Assembly: GCA_947464585.1 (NCBI GenBank)
Contig: CANHYS010000222.1
Location: forward strand, 1-5,114
Length of the DNA: 5,114 bases
Reading direction: 5' to 3'
Origin: Planctomycetaceae bacterium
GTDB taxonomy: Bacteria > Planctomycetota > Planctomycetia > Pirellulales > UBA1268
The notes below the pieces were generated by a model. The model saw only the letters and a list, made by a program, of their open reading frames with translations. It was not told where the DNA came from and searched no databases. Of the stretch, positions 1-5,114 are shown one piece after another. How positions within the stretch are numbered: position 1 is the first letter of the stretch; the number at the start of each line of letters is the position of its first letter. The translations under genes and the position numbers were made by a program.

Positions 1-227
1 CTGTGGCGGATCATGAAGTAGTGGTAGCAGGCGATCGAAACCACGATGCCAGACACCAGCAGAGCCGGCCGGTATTCCGAATCAACGTGCGCCCGGGACA
101 TGAACAAGAACAGGGCGGCAGCGCCCATCGTCGCGACAGTCATCGAAAAGATGTTGTCTACCGCGTTGTACTGAAATACGGACAGATCGGGCATCGCCGA
201 TCCAAGCAAACAGAAGCCTTCGATCAT
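1..227 (-). CDS. Microbial rhodopsin, xanthorhodopsin/proteorhodopsin-like, N-terminal part (cut by window edge)
   Basis: This is the start of a seven-helix retinal protein, probably a light-driven ion pump of the inner membrane. The visible 75 residues cover helices A and B. Helix A contains QYNAVDNIFSMTVATMGAA (residues 19-37), helix B contains YRPALLVSGIVV (52-63) followed by CYHYF (67-71). From memory these match Salinibacter xanthorhodopsin (FSFTVATM in helix A; YHYFRI ending helix B). His69 lies where proteobacterial-type pumps carry the helix-B histidine that pairs with the Schiff-base counterion. The ATG at 225-227 is preceded by AGGTGA, four bases upstream, which supports this start; Met12 is a less likely alternative, and the frame stays open upstream to an ATG at 312-314 without family-like sequence. 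The counterion motif, the retinal lysine and any fenestration glycine lie beyond base 1, so ion specificity and intactness cannot be judged. It follows the CysJ-like gene on the same strand after 297 bases. Confidence 0.9.
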   Translation of the reverse strand, partial: MIEGFCLLGSAMPDLSVFQYNAVDNIFSMTVATMGAAALFLFMSRAHVDSEYRPALLVSGIVVSIACYHYFMIRH

Positions 228-231
228 CGCT

Positions 232-237
232 TCACCT
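232..237 (-). promoter_or_regulatory. Ribosome binding site of the rhodopsin gene
   Basis: On the minus strand AGGTGA stands four bases before the ATG at 227. It is one mismatch from the AGGAGA-type Shine-Dalgarno core and favours this ATG over the in-frame Met12, whose upstream sequence offers only a weak GGA. Confidence 0.55.
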
Positions 238-384
238 GTTTTTAATGTGGTGCTAGAAAAAATACACGCTTCACCATCTCGGCAACGACCGCCAACTCCA
301 TGGGCAAGCCACATTCGGCTGGCCACTGGCAACGGACGATTCCCCCTCCGAGAGGGTCTGGGCGACTCCTCAAACGTCTGCGAG

Positions 385-413
385 ATCGTAGGCGTCAAGG
401 GACATTTCGGCAA
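385..413 (-). promoter_or_regulatory. Weak sigma70-like promoter candidate facing the rhodopsin gene
   Basis: Read on the minus strand, TTGCCG (408-413) and TACGAT (385-390) are separated by exactly 17 bases, each matching four of six positions of the consensus boxes. It would give a leader of roughly 150 bases before the rhodopsin ATG. A second, equally weak pair is nearer the gene: TTGCCG at 280-285 and TATTTT at 259-264 with a 15-base spacer, which would give a leader of about 25 bases. Matches this weak occur often by chance. Confidence 0.22.
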
Positions 414-524
414 GACAATACCGGACGAAAAACAGGACCTGCCCCGCGGCGGCGGTACAACAACGGCTGTCAGACCGCTTTTCTGGCGACATTGCCCGCC
501 TCAGCAGGCCATGGGCCGCCGTCC

Positions 525-1649
525 TCAATAGACGTCTTTCAGATAGCGTTTTTCATTTTTCACGAGGGTTTCCGAGACCCACTCGTCGGCCTGATCAAGC
601 GTTTTCCCGCCATGCTTGGCAACGACCGTCACCAACGATGCATGAACGTCTTTGGCCATTCGCTTTGCGTCGCCGCAGACGTAGAAGAACGCACCCCCGT
701 CCAGCCAACGCCAGAGTTCAGCACCCTCTTCTTCCATGCGGTGCTGCACATAGACCTTTTCGGCCTGATCTCGGGAAAACGCAGTGGAGAGTTTGTGAAG
801 CAACCCGGATTGCTCGGCAGCCAGGAATTCCTCTTCGTAAAGGAAGTCGGTTTTCGCGTGCTGATCTCCGAAAAAGAGCCAATTGCGACCCGAGTGGCCA
901 TGGATGGCACGGTGCTGGAGAAAGCCTCGAAACGGGGCGACCCCAGTTCCCGGACCGACCATGATCATGTCGCGATCCGACGGGGGAAGATGAAAATGCC
1001 GCGTGGGTTGGACATAGACGGGGACCGACGACTCGTCGGCCAGATCAGCCAGGTAACCGGAGGCGAGGCCCTGTTTTTGACGGCCGTGGGAGGTGTACTG
1101 AACGAGGGCAACCGTCAGGTGAGCCTCTCCGGGACGGTGGTCGGGCGAGGATGCGATTGAGTAGAGTCGGGGTGCGATCGTGTTCAGGAGACCGGGAATG
1201 TCCGCGGGCTCAAAATGAACTCCCGGAGCATCACGAAGCACATCGATCACATCCCGGTCGAAAATATAGTGGTCGAGCTTTTTGTCGTCGGCACAAATGT
1301 CCTCGAATCCCTGCTTCGCCGGGCCCGTAGCTTGTTCCGCCACAGCTCGTACAAACTTTTTCCTCACACGGTTGAGGACGGCAGAGGTTGCAATGGTTTC
1401 GTGCAGAGCAGCATCGTTCTGAAGGCCCAACGTCTCGATGAATTCGCGGACCAAAGGTTCGGGGTTCCGCGGAAAGACGCCGAGGGCATCGCCACAGGTG
1501 TACGTCGGCCCCGCCGAGCCTAATTCGATGACGATGTGGCGGGTGTCTTTGCTCGAACCTTGTTGGTTGAGTCGGCGATTGTCACGAAGCCGCGCGGCAA
1601 ACGGGTGCTTCCGACCGAAAGCCGCCTCTGAAGTAGGAAATTCGGCCAT
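525..1649 (-). CDS. CysJ-type NADPH/FAD reductase module without FMN (flavodoxin) domain
   Basis: This 374-residue cytosolic flavoprotein corresponds to the C-terminal FAD/NADPH half of sulfite reductase alpha subunit (E. coli CysJ, 599 residues) and would move electrons from NADPH through FAD to an acceptor. Residues 13-160 form the FAD-binding region with the helical insertion typical of CysJ and cytochrome P450 reductase (GDALGVF at 53-59). RLYSIASS (161-168) is the FAD phosphate motif, GLASGYLADL (194-203) the second FAD contact. GPGTGVAPFRGFLQHR (232-247) binds the NADPH pyrophosphate. SRDQAEKVYVQ (292-302) keeps the Ser, Arg, Lys and Tyr that select NADPH over NADH, CGDAKRMAKDV (325-335) carries the catalytic-site Cys, and the terminal Tyr374 should stack on the flavin. 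A TGA in frame at 1656-1658 shows that no flavodoxin domain is fused upstream, so a separate flavodoxin, ferredoxin or hemoprotein must take the electrons. The start is 36 bases after the membrane-protein stop, suggesting an operon. The name cysJ is withheld because the usual partner CysI is not in view. Confidence 0.9.
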   Translation of the reverse strand: MAEFPTSEAAFGRKHPFAARLRDNRRLNQQGSSKDTRHIVIELGSAGPTYTCGDALGVFPRNPEPLVREFIETLGLQNDAALHETIATSAVLNRVRKKFVRAVAEQATGPAKQGFEDICADDKKLDHYIFDRDVIDVLRDAPGVHFEPADIPGLLNTIAPRLYSIASSPDHRPGEAHLTVALVQYTSHGRQKQGLASGYLADLADESSVPVYVQPTRHFHLPPSDRDMIMVGPGTGVAPFRGFLQHRAIHGHSGRNWLFFGDQHAKTDFLYEEEFLAAEQSGLLHKLSTAFSRDQAEKVYVQHRMEEEGAELWRWLDGGAFFYVCGDAKRMAKDVHASLVTVVAKHGGKTLDQADEWVSETLVKNEKRYLKDVY

Positions 1650-1660
1650 AGTGCGTCATG

Positions 1661-1668
1661 CCCCCCTC
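1661..1668 (-). promoter_or_regulatory. Possible ribosome binding site of the flavoprotein gene
   Basis: The minus strand reads GAGGGGGG with 11 bases before the ATG at 1649. The spacing is slightly long. The start does not depend on it: an in-frame TGA lies at 1656-1658 and the ATG is the first codon that can begin the frame. Confidence 0.4.
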
Positions 1669-1704
1669 AGGGACGTGCCAGGATTTCAGGGACGTTCCGG
1701 GATT
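1667..1704. repeat. Two-copy 19-base tandem repeat across a stop codon
   Basis: Bases 1667-1685 and 1686-1704 are adjacent direct copies differing at two of 19 positions; on the plus strand both begin TCAGGGACGT. On the minus strand each copy ends in CGTCCCTGA, so the last codons and the stop of the membrane-protein gene are repeated directly after the real stop. The second copy lies in the intergenic gap before the flavoprotein gene. It looks like a slippage duplication; the two mismatches show it is not brand new. Confidence 0.8.
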
Positions 1705-2660
1705 TCGCGGTGCGAGTCCTTCTTTCTCTCGGCGGGCAGAGTATCGCCTTCCGGTCTCCCCTGCTCCAGTCTGACGGTCGAACTGAACCAGCTAAACACG
1801 CCGAGAACCGCGATGCCATAGACCATGGCGACGAGCGCAACTCCGAGATCGTAGGGCTTCGGTGTCGACAAGGACACACGGAGAAGCACCGTCGAGATAA
1901 CGAACCCCGCGTTCCGAAAGACATACTCATACCGATCGTAGTAGGCCAGTGACACGATCAGAAGAAACACGTCTGAAAAAATCATGAATTCGAAGAAGAG
2001 CGGGAAGAAAAAGAGGTCGGGATTCTGCGGCGGATGCGGCTGACCGATGACCGTCGCCGGCACGATTCGCAACCAACTGGCGAAATTGAGTGCGGCGAGT
2101 CCTATCAGGACGAAGAGCAGCAACACGGCGACCGATTTTTTCAGCTCGATGAAGCCGTCGAGATTTCTCTCAATCGAGATCTTGGGCGTCCTCTGGCGAA
2201 TCAGGGTGAATCCGGTCACGATCACGAACATCGCAACGGCCCCCACCATGTCGAGCAACACCGCGCTGGCTGCTTCAGGTTCTGCCAGCCAGTTTTCGAT
2301 GTCTTCAAAGCTCCCGATATCTTTAAAGACACGTCGCACGATGATGAGCGACATGATCTGATACTGCTTGGCGATTTCTCCGGTATGTGAATTCGCGATC
2401 GCAAAAACGAGGAGAATGACCTCGTAGAAAAGAATGATGCTGAACGGCGTGTAGACCGCGTGAAGAGGGCTGCGATCGACGCCTTCAAGGATCGTCTGCG
2501 GCATGTCGGGCAGATTCCGGACGGCTGCGATGAGCAGGAGATGCATGAGAAAGCCGCCGGCGGCGGCAATCACGACACCTTTTTCGAACCAATCTTGTTT
2601 CGAACATTCCGCCAGCCGATCGAACAATGTGGCCAGCAGATGGCGGACTGGTAGAAACAT
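1686..2660 (-). CDS. Multi-pass inner-membrane protein of unknown function
   Basis: I cannot assign a function. The 324-residue protein has about seven hydrophobic segments: near residues 28-47, 72-91, 130-154, 176-197, 216-240, 247-264 and 272-292, followed by a charged, hydrophilic tail of about 30 residues. Between segments 2 and 3 is an amphipathic stretch with the words KQYQIMSLIIVRRVFKDI (98-115), which looks like the conserved core of an uncharacterised bacterial membrane family; its regular basic residues faintly recall channel-type helices, but no selectivity filter or transporter signature is visible. It is not a second rhodopsin: there is no retinal-binding lysine in the last segment (YDLGVALVAMVYGIAVLG). 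The start is secure: an in-frame TGA lies at 2676-2678 and the ATG at 2658-2660 is the only start codon before the first membrane segment. No good Shine-Dalgarno sequence is seen. Its stop is 36 bases before the flavoprotein gene, so the two are probably cotranscribed. Confidence 0.82.
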   Translation of the reverse strand: MFLPVRHLLATLFDRLAECSKQDWFEKGVVIAAAGGFLMHLLLIAAVRNLPDMPQTILEGVDRSPLHAVYTPFSIILFYEVILLVFAIANSHTGEIAKQYQIMSLIIVRRVFKDIGSFEDIENWLAEPEAASAVLLDMVGAVAMFVIVTGFTLIRQRTPKISIERNLDGFIELKKSVAVLLLFVLIGLAALNFASWLRIVPATVIGQPHPPQNPDLFFFPLFFEFMIFSDVFLLIVSLAYYDRYEYVFRNAGFVISTVLLRVSLSTPKPYDLGVALVAMVYGIAVLGVFSWFSSTVRLEQGRPEGDTLPAERKKDSHREIPERP

Positions 2661-2771
2661 CGGGTACCAAAGCCTTCACTGGATCTGCTGCGTGCGTGGC
2701 TGTTCTCGATCCATCTTACCGCTGCGACACGCTGCAGGCTTTTCTCGCTCAAGTGGCCGGCACCTTTGTGC

Positions 2772-3539
2772 TTACACACGCCACAGCCCGCGCCGCAGCC
2801 AGCCCTGACTCCAGGCCAGCGAGTGCCGCCAGCGGCGGGCGTGGATCGGAAAGTGACGGAAACCGTCCCACTCGTCACCAAACCAGGTTTCGTCGGGGAT
2901 CCGCTGCAACGCCCGCTCGTGGGCCAGGAGCGTGAAGAGGCTCTGGTCGTGACGGTGGCCGCGAAACTCCGGATGCTCTCCCTGCGGCGAAGGCGAGTCG
3001 TCGACGACCGCGACATCCCGCATCCGCGCCTCCCACTCCCTGACGAGGTCGAGCGTCTCCGGCCCGACCCGAAACACGAGTGCCGTGGCCGCCACCATCT
3101 CCCGCGCACGCATCGCAGGATCGTCGGCACGGAATGCCGCGAGCGTGGCCCGCTTCGTCCACTGCCCCACGAGGCCGTCGAGCGTGAAGGCGAGCACGCC
3201 CGTCGGATGGCCGGCGGCCAGCGCGAAATACTCCTCCAGTCGCGACCGTCCCTCGGCGTTGAGCGAGCAACCGGCATCGCTGTAGACGAGCATGTCACCG
3301 GTGGGCAGTTGCTCGAGGTGGCGACGGATGGCGTATGGCTTCCATGTCCAAAGGCCGTAGCCACGGCGGTGCCCCCGCACGGTGTCGGCATGCTGCCGCC
3401 AGTAATCGGGCCCAAGCCACCGCTCGTCGACGGTGTGGATCGATGCGAATCGATTCATCGTCTGCGCCTCGCGACGGACCCGCGCCAGCGACCCGCGGTA
3501 GCGGCGGTTTGCAAACGACAGCAGATGGGCGTTGGTCAT
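2772..3539 (-). CDS. Glycosyltransferase-like protein (WKPY / DAGC family)
   Basis: This 255-residue soluble protein resembles a family of putative GT-A-fold glycosyltransferases found in glycan clusters. The N-terminus HLLSFANRRYRGSLARV (residues 5-21) is the typical opening strand and helix. Then come RGYGLWTWKPY (59-69), GDMLVYSDAGCSLN (81-94), QWTKR (126-130) and RHDQSLFTLL (196-205). The acidic SDAG element takes the place of the DXD-type metal/nucleotide-sugar site, and HDQ resembles the acceptor-side motif of GT-A enzymes; both assignments are inferred from pattern. Donor and acceptor are unknown. The frame stays open upstream to an ATG at 3662, giving 41 extra low-complexity, Arg/Ser-rich residues, but family similarity begins at the ATG at 3537-3539, so I chose that start. 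It has no Shine-Dalgarno sequence; a T tract lies immediately before it. It follows the beta-barrel gene by about 120 bases. Confidence 0.72.
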   Translation of the reverse strand: MTNAHLLSFANRRYRGSLARVRREAQTMNRFASIHTVDERWLGPDYWRQHADTVRGHRRGYGLWTWKPYAIRRHLEQLPTGDMLVYSDAGCSLNAEGRSRLEEYFALAAGHPTGVLAFTLDGLVGQWTKRATLAAFRADDPAMRAREMVAATALVFRVGPETLDLVREWEARMRDVAVVDDSPSPQGEHPEFRGHRHDQSLFTLLAHERALQRIPDETWFGDEWDGFRHFPIHARRWRHSLAWSQGWLRRGLWRV

Positions 3540-3542
3540 GAC

Positions 3543-3562
3543 AAAAAAGCCCCGCGATGGGC
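3543..3562 (-). terminator. Weak hairpin plus T6 tract before the glycosyltransferase-like gene
   Basis: On the minus strand GCCC (3559-3562), a six-base loop and GGGC (3549-3552) are followed directly by six T (3543-3548). The stem is only 4 bp, so it may be a weak intrinsic terminator or attenuator for transcription from the beta-barrel gene, or chance. It ends three bases before the chosen ATG of the next gene, an unusual place. Confidence 0.3.
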
Positions 3563-3628
3563 GACAACGAGAGGGTCGAGACTCCGCGAGTATCGACGAC
3601 ATGTCAAGCATGCGACAACTCGGTCTGT

Positions 3629-3654
3629 ACCGCCCATCAGTCGCCCGAGGCGGT
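3629..3654 (-). terminator. Hairpin just after the beta-barrel gene
   Basis: ACCGCC (3649-3654 read on the minus strand) pairs perfectly with GGCGGT (3629-3634) around a 14-base loop, four bases past the stop of the beta-barrel gene. There is no T tract, so it would be a stabilising or factor-assisted 3' hairpin rather than a classical intrinsic terminator. Confidence 0.3.
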
Positions 3655-3658
3655 CGTG

Positions 3659-4585
3659 TCAACGGCGCAAGCCGAGGTTGAACGTCAGCCCGATCAGGCC
3701 AATGTCACCGGCGAAAGAGCCCAACTTGCCAAAGAATGCCGGTTGGCTGCCGAGACCGGTGGTCCAATACTGGGCCTCGGCTCCACCTCCGGCGAAGAGC
3801 ACCGCACCGCCACCGATCGATCGCTCCCAGCGAGGACCGACCGAAAGTTCGACGATGCTGGCGCATGTGCCCGACTGACTGTTTGGCTGAAGGCTGAAAC
3901 GGCCACCTGGCACCACGCTATTACCGTAGACGCCGGACCACTGCGCGGTGCCAAACAAACTCCACGCCGGAAAGCGAACACAGTGCCGGATCACCTGCGC
4001 GCCGCAGGTGACGCCAACGCCATCGAACCGCCAGCGTTCCCCCGGCACGGCCTCGTTCTCGCTGTCGATGAGTTGCAAGCCATTGCCCGCGTAGGTCAGT
4101 CCTCCGGAAAACAGCAACTCCCAGCGACGAAAATCGACCTGCTGGGTCGCCTCGAGATCGAGCTTCTGGAAGACGAGGTGCGTCCCGAACTGGTTCTGAT
4201 CCAGCATGGCTGTCTGGTCGTATTGCCACCACCGCACCCGCATGCCCTGGCCTTCCTCGTTCGACACCCCGCCCCACAACCGCCACGCAGGCAGGAAGTC
4301 GATGTCGCCCACGTACAACGCGGTTGTCGACCCGGCCTCGCCGCATGGCTTGAAGAAGATCAGTTCGGCGCCGCCGGAGAGGCCACTGCCATGAGGGGCA
4401 GAGTCCGCCCGCGTGAGGGCCTCGAGCCTCTCGATCCGCGATTCCAACTCAGACTGAAAGGCGTCGACGGGTGCCGATGACGTGGCGTCGACCGTTTCAG
4501 GTTCCGCCATGCCATCCGCCCATGCAGCCCCCGCCGCTCCGCCGACAACGACCGCCGCCATGAGGATCGCTCGTGCCCTGTGCAT
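3659..4585 (-). CDS. Outer-membrane beta-barrel protein, Lpg1974-like
   Basis: The 308-residue product looks like an exported porin-like protein of the outer membrane. A signal peptide is clear: MHRAR, a hydrophobic run (about 6-22) and an AWA-DG cleavage site after residue 23. Residues 40-60 form a short heptad-like coiled coil (FQSELESRIERLEAL), often found at the N-terminus of planctomycete barrels. The rest is rich in Gly and aromatic residues in alternating strands: GMRVRWWQYD (114-123), LDLEATQQVDFRRWELLFSG (142-161), SVGPRWERSI (248-257) and a final strand LIGLTFNLGLRR. The 'DLEATQ ... GGLTY' pattern is typical of the Lpg1974 family as I remember it. Four Cys (81, 194, 202, 241) could form disulfides. 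An ATG 33 bases further upstream exists, but the ATG at 4583-4585 has GGGAGG five bases before it and starts right at the signal peptide, which decides the start. The barrel's substrate is unknown. Confidence 0.82.
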   Translation of the reverse strand: MHRARAILMAAVVVGGAAGAAWADGMAEPETVDATSSAPVDAFQSELESRIERLEALTRADSAPHGSGLSGGAELIFFKPCGEAGSTTALYVGDIDFLPAWRLWGGVSNEEGQGMRVRWWQYDQTAMLDQNQFGTHLVFQKLDLEATQQVDFRRWELLFSGGLTYAGNGLQLIDSENEAVPGERWRFDGVGVTCGAQVIRHCVRFPAWSLFGTAQWSGVYGNSVVPGGRFSLQPNSQSGTCASIVELSVGPRWERSIGGGAVLFAGGGAEAQYWTTGLGSQPAFFGKLGSFAGDIGLIGLTFNLGLRR

Positions 4586-4590
4586 GCCTG

Positions 4591-4596
4591 CCTCCC
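4591..4596 (-). promoter_or_regulatory. Strong ribosome binding site of the beta-barrel gene
   Basis: GGGAGG on the minus strand, five bases from the ATG at 4585. It fixes the start of the beta-barrel gene at 4585 rather than at the in-frame ATG at 4618. Confidence 0.7.
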
Positions 4597-4707
4597 GTGA
4601 CGCCACGCCACCAAGCAATCCCCCGCAAAGAGGGGTCTCGCGTGCTGGTCATCGGGCGGACGGGCCACGACTCCGCATCGTCACGGATCCTGAGCGGGAT
4701 CCCTTGC

Positions 4708-4720
4708 CGGGGCTTCCCCG
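4708..4720 (-). terminator. GC-rich hairpin after the family-1 glycosyltransferase gene
   Basis: CGGGG-AAG-CCCCG is a perfect 5-bp stem with a three-base loop, four bases after the stop codon at 4725. No T tract follows, so intrinsic termination is doubtful. The remaining gap to the beta-barrel gene (about 4597-4707) shows another short CCCC/GGGG pairing (4621-4635) and no convincing promoter. Confidence 0.3.
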
Positions 4721-4724
4721 ATCT

Positions 4725-5114
4725 TCACGCCAACCCGGCTTTCGCCGCCCGCCCACAGTGAAGCAACCATGCCTCCTCGATCTCATCGGAGGCCCGCTCC
4801 ACACCATCTTCCGCCGACAGCCTGGCGGCGACGTCGCGGCAGCGGGTTGCCACGGCCGAATCGTCGAGCAGCCCGCGGATCGTCTCGGCGAGGGCGGGGC
4901 CGCGAAAGCGTTTTGGCGGCAGGCTCTTCCCCACGCCGAGCCGTTCGACGCGGGCTGCGTTGTCGCACTGATCGAAGCCCATCGGCATGATCACCTGCGG
5001 CACGCCCGCCGCGAGCGCCTGCGACATGGAGCCGATGCCGCCGTGGTGCACGAGCAGGGCCGATCGCGCGAGCAGCCAGCGGAACGGCACGAAGTCGACA
5101 TGCCGCACGCCGTC
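4725..5114 (-). CDS. Family-1 (MGT/YjiC-like) glycosyltransferase, C-terminal part (cut by window edge)
   Basis: The visible 129 residues are the end of a GT-B-fold, UDP- or dTDP-sugar-dependent glycosyltransferase. The frame is open to the right edge; the gene starts outside. The motif VHHGGIGS (residues 22-29 of the visible part) binds the nucleotide-sugar pyrophosphate, and QALAAGVPQVIMPMGFDQ (32-49) followed by DNAARVERLG (51-60) is the classical donor-site signature; Asp48-Gln49 should contact the donor sugar. Relatives glycosylate small lipophilic molecules such as macrolides, flavonoids, sterols and carotenoids (CrtX), or make rhamnolipids. The acceptor-binding N-terminal domain is not visible, so the substrate cannot be given. 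The gene is the first of the high-GC block and lies 139 bases before the beta-barrel gene on the same strand. Confidence 0.9.
   Translation of the reverse strand, partial: DGVRHVDFVPFRWLLARSALLVHHGGIGSMSQALAAGVPQVIMPMGFDQCDNAARVERLGVGKSLPPKRFRGPALAETIRGLLDDSAVATRCRDVAARLSAEDGVERASDEIEEAWLLHCGRAAKAGLA

Larger units (their letters stand above)
228..524 (-). other. Non-coding stretch between flavoprotein and rhodopsin genes
   Basis: These 297 bases hold no convincing gene on either strand; the open frames crossing it have no family-like sequence. Just after the flavoprotein stop the minus strand has GGCC-CAT-GGCC (about 506-516), a short inverted repeat without a T tract, so it is not a clear terminator. 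Further on are two weak sigma70-like candidates facing the rhodopsin gene, and close to the gene an A/T-rich patch (about 241-265). The length is enough for a separate promoter and a 5' untranslated leader, so the rhodopsin may be under its own control. Confidence 0.5.

Noticed and set aside
300..1160. Long plus-strand open frame opposite the flavoprotein gene
   Set aside because: It is antisense to a gene with complete family motifs, and its translation is Arg/His-rich with no recognisable domain.
1686..2660. Idea that the seven-segment membrane protein is a second rhodopsin or heliorhodopsin
   Set aside because: The last segment has no retinal-binding Lys and no helix carries rhodopsin motifs.
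2676..2714. Twelve-codon mini-ORF in the same frame just upstream of the membrane-protein gene
   Set aside because: It could be a leader peptide or a remnant N-terminus cut by a TGA, but it has no clear ribosome binding site and is short enough to be chance.
2570..3415. 281-codon minus-strand frame overlapping the glycosyltransferase-like gene and the start of the membrane protein
   Set aside because: Ser/Arg/Pro-rich low-complexity translation; it conflicts with two genes that have better evidence.
2766..3878. 370-codon plus-strand open frame
   Set aside because: It runs antisense across the glycosyltransferase-like gene and the end of the beta-barrel gene; long antisense frames are expected in high-GC DNA and the product looks like no protein family.
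3557..4480. 307-codon plus-strand open frame
   Set aside because: It is antisense to the beta-barrel gene, which has a signal peptide, a strong ribosome binding site and barrel-like strands.
4621..4635. CCCC/GGGG inverted repeat before the beta-barrel gene
   Set aside because: The 4-bp stem with no T tract is common in high-GC DNA.

Overview
The window carries six protein-coding genes, all read from the minus strand; two of them run off the window edges. Read in transcription order (right to left) they are: the C-terminal end of a family-1 glycosyltransferase (5114 to 4725), an exported outer-membrane beta-barrel protein (4585 to 3659), a glycosyltransferase-like cytosolic protein (3539 to 2772), a multi-pass inner-membrane protein of unknown function (2660 to 1686), a stand-alone CysJ-type NADPH/FAD reductase module (1649 to 525), and the first 75 residues of a microbial rhodopsin of the xanthorhodopsin/proteorhodopsin kind (227 to the left edge). 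No tRNA, rRNA, CRISPR array or insertion sequence was seen.

The organism is a Gram-negative-type bacterium: the beta-barrel protein has a signal peptide, a short coiled coil and an Lpg1974-like barrel. That barrel type, together with the glycosyltransferase-like family with a 'WKPY ... DAGC' core and a xanthorhodopsin-like pump, is compatible with an aquatic member of the Planctomycetota. This is an inference from gene types, not proof.

The window falls into two blocks of different base composition. The left block (about 1-2660: rhodopsin, flavoprotein, membrane protein) is about 50-60% GC in the 60-base rows counted by hand, while the right block (about 2772-5114) reaches 73% in some rows. 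The change falls in the 111-base gap between the membrane protein and the glycosyltransferase-like gene. The left block may therefore have been acquired separately.

In the left block the membrane protein and the flavoprotein are 36 bases apart and probably form an operon. The rhodopsin follows after a 297-base non-coding stretch with weak promoter-like elements and its own ribosome binding site, so it may be transcribed separately or as the distal gene of the same unit. The rhodopsin would be a light-driven ion pump or sensor in the inner membrane. The flavoprotein would pass NADPH electrons to an external partner, since it has no FMN domain of its own. A functional link between the two is only suggested by position. 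In the right block, the genes point to cell-envelope and glycan work.
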